Shown here one piece after another: positions 31,219-37,939 of a stretch of 44,963 bases of DNA. Source of the DNA: Kribbella antibiotica (GTDB taxonomy: Bacteria; Actinomycetota; Actinomycetes; Propionibacteriales; Kribbellaceae); assembly GCF_004349055.1 (NCBI RefSeq), contig NZ_SMKX01000063.1, positions 1 to 44,963 on the forward strand. Reading direction: 5' to 3'. Below the pieces are notes generated by a model, which was not told the origin of the DNA, ran no database searches, and worked only from the letters and a program-made list of their open reading frames with translations. The number at the start of each line of letters is the position of its first letter. The first letter of the stretch is position 1. A program made the position numbers and the translations under genes.

Positions 31219-31764
31219 ATGAGAGGGCAGGGAGCCGCGTACGACGAGCGGCGGACGGCGATCGTCGAGGCGGTGTTCGCGCTGGTCGACGCCGGTGGGG
31301 TCGAGCAGGTCTCGGTACGGCGGGTTGCCGATCAGGCCGGGGTGTCGATCGGCCGGGTGCAGCACTATTTCCCGACCAAGGACGACCTGCTGCACGCCGC
31401 CTTCGCCGCGATCAATGAGCTCGGTGCGCAACGGGTGCAGGAGCGTGCCGATCGTGACCGCCCGGCCGATGTACTGAGGGCTGTGCTGACCGTGCTGATC
31501 CCGCAGACCGAGGATGATCGGCGGCTGTTCCGGATCCAGCAGGCGTTCGAGACGCACGCGCTGACAAGTGCCGAGCTCGGCGCGCAGGTCAAGCAGGGCT
31601 ATCGGGAGCTGGCCGGCCTCTTCACCCTCCTGCTTGGCGGGCCTGGCCACGAGGGCGAGGCTCAGGAACTACTGGCCACCTCGGTCGGGTTGGCCGCGCT
31701 CGTGCTGAACGACACGATGACCTCGGCGGAGGCTGAGGTCATCGTTCGGCGCCGCCTGTCTTAG
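31219..31764 (+). CDS. TetR-family transcriptional regulator
   Basis: 181 residues from the ATG at 31219 (GAGAGG 9 bases upstream); the frame extends to 31186 through the operator and that part was rejected. The N-terminal HTH is VSVRRVADQAGVSIGRVQHYFPTKDDLL, the classic TetR helix block ending in HYFPTK. The C-terminal ligand domain is helical and not recognisable. It is divergent from the carboxylesterase with a palindrome between them, so it probably represses that gene and itself. Its stop overlaps the stop of the convergent N-hydroxylase gene by 3 bases. Confidence 0.87.
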   Translation: MRGQGAAYDERRTAIVEAVFALVDAGGVEQVSVRRVADQAGVSIGRVQHYFPTKDDLLHAAFAAINELGAQRVQERADRDRPADVLRAVLTVLIPQTEDDRRLFRIQQAFETHALTSAELGAQVKQGYRELAGLFTLLLGGPGHEGEAQELLATSVGLAALVLNDTMTSAEAEVIVRRRLS

Positions 31765-33077
31765 GCGGCTGAGCCGTCCTGAGCGACCAGCTCAGCGTCG
31801 TCGAGCTCTGCGGTCGACTGGTTCAGGACCGAGTCGAGAATCTCGCCGGCCCGGATGGCGATGTTCGAGAGCAGCGACGACGCGAGGCCGTGGCTGTGCT
31901 CGGTGCCGCCGCCCTGCAGGTAGATGCCGGCGCGGAGCTTCGGTGTGGTGGCGACGCGATAGTCGCGGCAGATGCGGAGGCGGCCGGCGCTGTCGCGGCG
32001 GCACTCGCTGCCGAGGTCGCCGAGGAAGTCGGTGGCGTCGCCGGGGGTGTAGCCGGTGCAGAACACGATCAGGTCGGCGTCGAGCGGGGTCTTTTGGCCG
32101 GTGCTCAGTGACTCGACCGTGAGCGTCACGCCGGTGCCGGTGTCGCGCAGGTCTATCACCTGGGAGACGTTGAAGAACCGCAGGCGCTCCTTACCGACGA
32201 TGCGCTCGCGGTAGGCCCGCTTGTAGAGGTCGTGGATGACCTCGGCATCGACGACCGAGTAGTTCGTGTTCGCGTGGTACCCGAGGAGCTGCTGCTTTAC
32301 GTCCTCCGGAGCCGAGTAGAACTCGTCGACCGCGGCCGGGTCGAACACCCGGTTCGCGAACGGGCTGTCGTCGGCCGGGCTGTAGCCGAACCGGGTGAAC
32401 ACCGAGCACACCTCGGCCGACGGGAAGTGCTCGTGCAGGAACCCGGTGACCTCGGCCGCGCTCTGGCCCGCACCGACCACGACCACGCGGCGCGGCTTGG
32501 CGTCGGCACCGAGCTGACGGACCTTGTCGAGCAGGTCGCGGTTGTGCCAGACCCGGTCCGAGGCGGTGACGCCGGCCGGCAGTCGCGGCGACAAGCCGGT
32601 GCCCAGGATCAGATTGCGGGTGCGGTGCGTCTCGCGGACGCTGCCGTCGGCCGACTCCGAAACGACCTCGAGCTCGTCGACGTACCCATCGGTCAGGATC
32701 GGGCGGACTTCAACGACGGTGCGGTCGTACTGCACGACGTCGTCGACCTGGCCGGCCGCCCACTCGAGGTAGTCGTGGAACTCGACGCGGAGCGGGAAGA
32801 GCGTCTTGCTGTTGATGAAGTCGATCAGCCGGCCATTGTGGTGCAGGAACGTCAGGAAACTGAACTGGCTGGCCGGATTGCGCAGCGTCACCAGGTCCTT
32901 GAGGAACGAGACCTGCATGGTCGCGTCCTCGATCAGCATTCCGCGATGCCAGCCGAACCGCGGCTGCCGCTCCAGGAACAGCTGCCGCGGGGCCGCCGCG
33001 CCGAGCTCGCCGGCAGCGATCGCCACGGCAAGATTGGATGGGCCGAAACCGACCCCGATCAGTTCGAAGCCTTCCAC
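31761..33077 (-). CDS. L-lysine N6 / L-ornithine N5 monooxygenase family (siderophore-type N-hydroxylase)
   Basis: 438 residues from the GTG at 33077, which is 9 bases after AGGAGG; the ATG at 33095 sits on that ribosome site and was rejected. FAD-binding GVGFGPSNLAVA at residues 8-19, NADPH-binding VVVGAGQSAAEV near residue 200, and FCTGYTP near residue 345 place it with IucD/PvdA/SidA/MbtG enzymes. These N-hydroxylate lysine or ornithine side chains for hydroxamate siderophores. An iron box sits just upstream. No siderophore synthetase or transporter lies in the window, so it supplies a pathway encoded elsewhere or is an orphan. Substrate (lysine or ornithine) cannot be told here. Confidence 0.85.
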   Translation of the reverse strand: MEGFELIGVGFGPSNLAVAIAAGELGAAAPRQLFLERQPRFGWHRGMLIEDATMQVSFLKDLVTLRNPASQFSFLTFLHHNGRLIDFINSKTLFPLRVEFHDYLEWAAGQVDDVVQYDRTVVEVRPILTDGYVDELEVVSESADGSVRETHRTRNLILGTGLSPRLPAGVTASDRVWHNRDLLDKVRQLGADAKPRRVVVVGAGQSAAEVTGFLHEHFPSAEVCSVFTRFGYSPADDSPFANRVFDPAAVDEFYSAPEDVKQQLLGYHANTNYSVVDAEVIHDLYKRAYRERIVGKERLRFFNVSQVIDLRDTGTGVTLTVESLSTGQKTPLDADLIVFCTGYTPGDATDFLGDLGSECRRDSAGRLRICRDYRVATTPKLRAGIYLQGGGTEHSHGLASSLLSNIAIRAGEILDSVLNQSTAELDDAELVAQDGSAA

Positions 33078-33101
33078 AGGGCGGATCCTCCTCATTGGCG
33101 G

Positions 33102-33120
33102 TAAGGGGAGGCTAACCTAA
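33102..33120 (-). promoter_or_regulatory. IdeR/DtxR-type iron box
   Basis: On the minus strand the site reads TTAGGTTAGCCTCCCCTTA, matching the consensus TTAGGTTAGGCTAACCTAA at 14 or 15 of 19 positions, with the left half perfect. It lies 25 bases upstream of the N-hydroxylase GTG. IdeR/DmdR-type repressors silence such genes when iron is plentiful. Confidence 0.72.
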
Positions 33121-33155
33121 TCGATCAACCAATGGACAGTGGGGGTCCACGGCGG

Positions 33156-34007
33156 TCACCGAGCGCTGAAGGCCGCCGCGGTCACCGAAAGTGTGTGCGC
33201 GGTTCGTGCCGGGTCGACCTGGGCGACCAGCAGATAGAGCAGATCGGCAGTCAGTAGCTGGGCGTGCCGTGCTGCAACCTCGTCAGGCTGTACGTCGGAA
33301 TGCGGCGAGGCCGCGGTGATGTGCTGATCGGCAATGGCCGCCATGGCGGTCTCGGTGGAGCTGGTGATCGCCACCGTCCAGGCGCCGTGTCTCGTTGCCT
33401 CGGACAACATTCCGAGGGTGTCCTCGGTGTCTCCGTGGTTCGAGATCGCCACTGCCACACAGTTCTCGTCGAGCAAGGCGGCACTCGGGAGACCGCTGTG
33501 CCGGTCGGTGTGGGCGTGGGCGTTGACACCCAGCCGAGCCAACCGCGCAGCCAGTTCGCGGCCGACGAGCCCGCTGCCGGCGACGGCGTACAGGTCCAGT
33601 TGACGGCAGCTGCGGATGCGGGTGGCGAGGTCGGTGAGTGCGGCCAGGTCGTACTGCTGTGCGGTGGTCCGGATCGCGACGAGTTGAGCGTTGAGCAGGG
33701 TCGACAGAACTGTCGACGGTGAGTCGCCGGGCCCGAACGAGTCGCCGAAATCGGTGAGCCACGCGCGGTCCCGGTCGCCGCGACCGACGTCCTGGGCGGC
33801 GGCCACGCGCAGCGCCGGGTAGCCGGAGAAGCCGAGTAGGCGGCAAAGTCGGGTGACGGTTGCGGGGGAGGTGCCGGCGCGCTCGGCGAGGCCGGTGATC
33901 GACAGCTCGAGCGGAGCGCTGGGGTCAGCCTCCAGTACGGCGGCCACCCGGGCCATCGTGGGCGGCATTTGAGCTCGATAAGTCAGCACCAGGTCGAGGA
34001 GTTGCAT
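33156..34007 (-). CDS. RpiR/MurR-family transcriptional regulator
   Basis: 283 residues from the ATG at 34007 (AAGGA upstream); a TTG at 34028 is the alternative. An N-terminal HTH (ELSITGLAERAGTSPATVTRLCRLLGF) is followed by a SIS sugar-isomerase domain at about residues 110-240 (YAVAGSGLVGRELAARLARLG, then AISNHGDTEDTL). RpiR/MurR proteins sense phosphosugars, often amino sugars. It is divergent from a secreted DUF4091 glycosidase-like gene, so it probably controls that gene in response to a released sugar. The SIS domain normally binds the phosphosugar between SG/SNHG-like loops, both present. Confidence 0.88.
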   Translation of the reverse strand: MQLLDLVLTYRAQMPPTMARVAAVLEADPSAPLELSITGLAERAGTSPATVTRLCRLLGFSGYPALRVAAAQDVGRGDRDRAWLTDFGDSFGPGDSPSTVLSTLLNAQLVAIRTTAQQYDLAALTDLATRIRSCRQLDLYAVAGSGLVGRELAARLARLGVNAHAHTDRHSGLPSAALLDENCVAVAISNHGDTEDTLGMLSEATRHGAWTVAITSSTETAMAAIADQHITAASPHSDVQPDEVAARHAQLLTADLLYLLVAQVDPARTAHTLSVTAAAFSAR

Positions 34008-34092
34008 GCTGGTGATAATCCTTGTCAATCGATGAGATTCCGCCGAGAGTTATTTTCACCCCCGCTGACGCTCACGGCAAGGACCCCCGCTC

Positions 34093-36147
34093 ATGCGACG
34101 ACTGCTGACCCCGCTCGTAGTGCTGACTCTGCTGCTGACCGGCGTGACTCCGGCGGTCGCCGCGGTCGCGAAGGTGTGGACCGCCGACTCGTGGCAGCGC
34201 GTCTTCCGGACCGATCAACGCCCGGCCACAGTCAGTACGTCGATCAACTGGGATGCTGCGCGGAACGAGGCCGAGTCGTATCAGATCTTGCTGCGGCACA
34301 CTGCGAGCTTCACCATCATGGGAGTCAGTTTCAGTGCGTTGACAGGGTCGGCCGGGACCATTGCGGCAGACAAGTTGGAGTACAAGTTTCAGAATCACCA
34401 TGCGCCGGAGGGCGGTCAGCTCTTTCCGGATCCGTTGGGTAATGAGCGATCGACAACAGTGGCTGCGAACACCACGCAGGGGATCTGGGTGACGGTCAAC
34501 GTGCCGGCTGGGCAAGCGGCTGGGGCCTACACCGGGTCGGCGGATGTGGCCACGAGCACGGGGGCGATCGCCGTACCGGTGCGGTTGACGGTGTATCCGG
34601 TCGACGTGCCGAATGCCGTGGACAGTAAGTACATCTACAGCACCTGGAACGTCTTCTTCAACGAGTACGCCGATGACTCCGGCGACAAATTGGCCGATGA
34701 GATCGTCGATCGGTACCACTTCACGCGGTACTCGCCGCAGTGGTGGAAGCTGATGGAGGACTTCGCCAAGGAGCAGAAGGCGACTCGGCAGAACCAGGTG
34801 CACATCTCGATCGACCCGCTGCTCGACGGGCCGACCACGCTGGTCGGGAACACCTACCACTTCGACTGGTCGAAGTTCGACCAGTTCGTCGAGTTGTTCA
34901 TCCAGCACGGTTCGGTCGCCCGGCTGCGTGGGAACCCGCTACTGAACGCCTTGTACACCGACAAGGTCTGGATCATCGACAACGTGAACGGCAAGGCCCA
35001 GGTGCGGCTGGCGCCGGTGCGCAGCCCGGAGGCGGACCGCTGGCTCGACCAGTATCTGCCGGCCCTGAAGGCGCATCTGGACGCGAAGGGCTGGACCGGC
35101 ATCTGGCATCAGACGATCTCGGATGAGCCGAAGGCCGACAAGATCGCCAACTACAACTGGGCAGTCGGCAAGTACCGGCAGTACTTCGGCGCGCAGGCGA
35201 AGACCCAGGATGCGGTGATCGACGTCTTCCCCGACCTGGTCGATCACGTGTCGGTGTGGATTCCGTTGGTTGACCGGCTCCAGGAGAACCAGCAGTTCTA
35301 CCGCGATCGCCAGGCCGCCGGTGACGAGGTGTGGACGTATGTCTGCCTGCAGCCCGATCCCCGCGACGGCTGGCTCAACCGCTGGTCGACATACCCGGCG
35401 TACACGGCCAGACAACTTGCCTGGGGCAACTTCAAGTACGGCGCAACCGGCTTCTTCCACTGGGGTTACAACGCCTGGACCTCCGGCGGGTACGGCGGAG
35501 TCGAGCCCTACCCGGGTGATGGCTACATCGTCTACCCCGACGTGCCCAGGGGAACCGTCCGGACGAGTGTGCGGTCGCTGGCGACGCGGGACGGCAACGA
35601 GGAGTACGAGCTGCTCACCATCCTGAAGCGTCGCGATCCCGCGGCAGCACAGCGGCTCGCCGATGCGCTCATGACCGGCTACGACAACTTCACCGACGAC
35701 ACCGACTTGATGGCCAAGACCCGCAAAGAACTCCTGCTCCGAGCCGCTGGCGCCGCCGTACCAGCTCGTGTCGAAGCCGAGACCGGTCAACTCACCGGGA
35801 CGGCCCGCCTAGATACGGTGGGCACCGGCTACACCGGCACCGGGTACGCCGGCTGGCTCGACCAGGCCGCCGGTAGTTCGGCCACCGTCGACGTCACCGC
35901 GGCCCGTCCCGGACCGCAGGTCGTCGAGATCCGCTACAGCAACGGCACCGACACCTCCAACACCCTGACCCTGCTGACGAACGGCGCAGCACCGCGGAAG
36001 GTGGCCTTCCTGCCCACCGGCGACTGGAACACCACGTGGTCCTCGGCCTACGCCACGGTCGATCTGCTCTCCGGAGCCAACACCATCACCTTGCGGCACG
36101 AGGCCGACGACGGATCGGCCGATCCGGATTCCCTTACCCTTTGGTGA
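34093..36147 (+). CDS. Secreted DUF4091 (GH123-like) protein with C-terminal carbohydrate-binding-like domain
   Basis: 684 residues. Signal peptide at residues 1-23 (hydrophobic core LVVLTLLLTG, cleavage after AVA). A beta-sandwich region (about 25-170) is followed by a TIM-barrel-like DUF4091 domain (TWNVFFNEYADD, IWHQTISDEPKADK near residue 340, YVCLQPDPRDGWLNRW, FFHWGYNAWTSGG). DUF4091 is related to GH123 N-acetylgalactosaminidases; the D-E pair in ISDEP could be catalytic. The last 130 residues (VEAETGQLTG, VEIRYSNGTDTSNTLTL) resemble a CBM6/CBM35 carbohydrate-binding module. Probably digests an amino-sugar polymer outside the cell. Regulation by the divergent RpiR protein is inferred. 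Confidence 0.83.
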   Translation: MRRLLTPLVVLTLLLTGVTPAVAAVAKVWTADSWQRVFRTDQRPATVSTSINWDAARNEAESYQILLRHTASFTIMGVSFSALTGSAGTIAADKLEYKFQNHHAPEGGQLFPDPLGNERSTTVAANTTQGIWVTVNVPAGQAAGAYTGSADVATSTGAIAVPVRLTVYPVDVPNAVDSKYIYSTWNVFFNEYADDSGDKLADEIVDRYHFTRYSPQWWKLMEDFAKEQKATRQNQVHISIDPLLDGPTTLVGNTYHFDWSKFDQFVELFIQHGSVARLRGNPLLNALYTDKVWIIDNVNGKAQVRLAPVRSPEADRWLDQYLPALKAHLDAKGWTGIWHQTISDEPKADKIANYNWAVGKYRQYFGAQAKTQDAVIDVFPDLVDHVSVWIPLVDRLQENQQFYRDRQAAGDEVWTYVCLQPDPRDGWLNRWSTYPAYTARQLAWGNFKYGATGFFHWGYNAWTSGGYGGVEPYPGDGYIVYPDVPRGTVRTSVRSLATRDGNEEYELLTILKRRDPAAAQRLADALMTGYDNFTDDTDLMAKTRKELLLRAAGAAVPARVEAETGQLTGTARLDTVGTGYTGTGYAGWLDQAAGSSATVDVTAARPGPQVVEIRYSNGTDTSNTLTLLTNGAAPRKVAFLPTGDWNTTWSSAYATVDLLSGANTITLRHEADDGSADPDSLTLW

Positions 36148-36181
36148 GAAACACCTTGGGGTGTGGTGGACAGGTAGGGGC

Positions 36182-36718
36182 ATGAGCGAGCAACCAGAGC
36201 AGCGCGAAGCGCGGTTCGTGGCCCTGTACGAGGCGACTTACGCCGATCTTGTGCGGTTCGCGCAGCGGCGGGTGCCTGAGGGGCAGGCCGACGACACCGT
36301 GGCGGAGGCGTTCCTGGCCGCGTGGCGCCGGTTGGACGACGTACCGGCGCAGTTGCCGCAGGCGCGAGCCTGGTTGTTCGGGATCGTGCGGAACACGATT
36401 CTGAACAGCCACCGCGGCGTCCGGCGGCAACAGGCGGTGGCGGTTCGGCTGGCCGAGGTGACGACCACCTGGCTCCCGGACGATGCCGAACTGGTGGCCC
36501 GGCAGGTGGACCTCGCGCGAGCGTGGGAACAGCTGTCGGCGGTGCATCAGGAAGCGCTCGCCCTGGCGGTGATCGACGACCTCCCGAGCCGCGAGGCCGC
36601 GGCGGTGCTCGGCATCACGAGCGTCGCCTACCGGATCCGGCTGTCCCGGGCGCGCAATGCCCTGCGCGGTCACCTCGGTCACCGCCCCACCCCTGTCACC
36701 GAGAGGCAACCCTCATGA
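36182..36718 (+). CDS. ECF-family RNA polymerase sigma factor
   Basis: 178 residues from the ATG at 36182. Region 2 is present (FVALYEATYADLVRFAQRRV, DDTVAEAFLAAWRRLDDVP, ARAWLFGIVRNTILN) and region 4 (LSAVHQEALALAVIDDLPSREAAAVLGITSVAYRIRLSRAR). It directs RNA polymerase to a small regulon. The stop overlaps the ATG of the next gene (ATGA), which has the position of an anti-sigma factor. A small hairpin (ACACC-TTGG-GGTGT at 36151-36164) lies between the DUF4091 stop and this start. The target promoters are unknown. Confidence 0.9.
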   Translation: MSEQPEQREARFVALYEATYADLVRFAQRRVPEGQADDTVAEAFLAAWRRLDDVPAQLPQARAWLFGIVRNTILNSHRGVRRQQAVAVRLAEVTTTWLPDDAELVARQVDLARAWEQLSAVHQEALALAVIDDLPSREAAAVLGITSVAYRIRLSRARNALRGHLGHRPTPVTERQPS

Positions 36719-37473
36719 AAGACGACTACGCGGCCCTCAAGGCACTCGACCCGGCGACAGCCGAGGTCGATCCCCACAGCCCCCGCGCCCAGGCGTCGCT
36801 GGAGCGCATCCTCGCCACTGACCCGTCGTACGGCGTCCGTCGGCCGCGGTTCCGACGGCCGCTGATGCGCGTGGTGGTCGGTGTTGCGGCCGTGACGGTC
36901 GCGGCCTTGGCCGTGTTCGTCCCGCGCTCGGGCGGCGACGCGTACGCCGGCTGGACCTCGGCACCGTTCGGGCTGTCGCCCGAGGAGTATGCCATCGGTG
37001 TTGCCGACTGCCGCCAGTCGCTGCAGAGCCTGCAGCCGCCCAGCGAAGGCTCCGAGGTTGCTGTGGCCGAACGGCGAGGCAAATGGGCGATCGTGATCCT
37101 CAAGGGGCCGGGCAAGGTCGACAGCTTCTGCATGACGAACGTCGTCGAATACGACAAACGCAGTGGCTTCGGCAGCGCTGCCCCCACGCATCCGGCGGTC
37201 GGTCCGCGAGAGGTACTGGCCCTGCAGATGGGCGCATACGGGGGTAAGGAGGTCGGCTACGTGACCTCCGCGGTCGGCTGGGCCGGGTCCGACATCGTCG
37301 GGTTGACCTACACCAGTCCGACCCGTGGCATCGTGAAGGCGACCGTCAAGAATGGCTTCTTCGCGTTCTGGGTGCCAGGCCAGGAGTTCGGGGGCCCGGA
37401 CTGGAAGCCGGTGCTGGCGCAGGTGCAGTATCGCGATGGCACCACTGCCGAGATCACGATTCTGCTCAGCTGA
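36715..37473 (+). CDS. Single-pass membrane protein coupled to the ECF sigma factor (possible anti-sigma)
   Basis: 252 residues, ATG overlapping the sigma stop by 4 bases. A short cytoplasmic N-terminus (DDYAALKALDPATAEVDP, ERILATDPSY) is followed by one membrane segment at about residues 58-73 (VVVGVAAVTVAALAVFV) and an extracytoplasmic domain of unknown fold with ALQMGAYGGKEVGYV and FFAFWVPGQEF. Topology and gene order fit an ECF-anti-sigma pair, but I see no ZAS zinc motif (HxxxCxxC), so the N-terminus would have to bind sigma in another way. The stop overlaps the convergent Ddn-like gene by 8 bases. Confidence 0.75.
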   Translation: MKDDYAALKALDPATAEVDPHSPRAQASLERILATDPSYGVRRPRFRRPLMRVVVGVAAVTVAALAVFVPRSGGDAYAGWTSAPFGLSPEEYAIGVADCRQSLQSLQPPSEGSEVAVAERRGKWAIVILKGPGKVDSFCMTNVVEYDKRSGFGSAAPTHPAVGPREVLALQMGAYGGKEVGYVTSAVGWAGSDIVGLTYTSPTRGIVKATVKNGFFAFWVPGQEFGGPDWKPVLAQVQYRDGTTAEITILLS

Positions 37474-37939
37474 CCGGCTCCAGGCGGAAGACGCGGATCT
37501 CGCGGTTCGGGGCGCGGGTGGCGTAGGTGTTGTACGCCGGCCAGTAGGCCGCGACCTCGTCCCACATCGCCTGGCGTTCGTCGCCGAGCAGAAGCTGCGC
37601 GCGGACGGGAACGATCTTGCCGCGGACGGTGGCGGTGGCCTCTGGCTGGTCGATCAGGTTGGCCGACCAGGCGGGGTGGTTCTCGCCGCCCCAGTTCGAG
37701 CCGATGACGATGAACGAGCCGTCGCGTTCGACGTACAGGAGCGGGACCTGGCGGGGCTGCCCGCTGCGACGGCCGATCGATGTGAGCAGCAACGTCCGCA
37801 GACCGATCGACGTACCGATCCCGAACCGGCCGTTGGTACGGCGGAGCAGTCGCTCGTCGACTTGGGTCAGAGCCTGGCCCACGCCGGCGAAAGCCCTGGT
37901 GGTGCCCAGCTTGCCGATGATGCGCTGCAGTCCGTTCAT
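37466..37939 (-). CDS. Deazaflavin (F420)-dependent nitroreductase-family protein, Ddn-like
   Basis: 157 residues. Split beta-barrel flavin-binding fold: RTLLLTSIGRRSGQPRQVPLLYVERDGSFIVIGSNWGG, with HPAWSANLIDQPEATATVRGK, is the Ddn/DUF385 signature. Members use cofactor F420 to reduce quinones or other electrophiles in mycobacteria and relatives. The ATG overlaps the stop of the upstream LuxR-type regulator gene (ATGA), so they form one operon. Substrate unknown. The 3' end overlaps the convergent membrane protein gene by 8 bases. Confidence 0.85.
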   Translation of the reverse strand: MNGLQRIIGKLGTTRAFAGVGQALTQVDERLLRRTNGRFGIGTSIGLRTLLLTSIGRRSGQPRQVPLLYVERDGSFIVIGSNWGGENHPAWSANLIDQPEATATVRGKIVPVRAQLLLGDERQAMWDEVAAYWPAYNTYATRAPNREIRVFRLEPVS

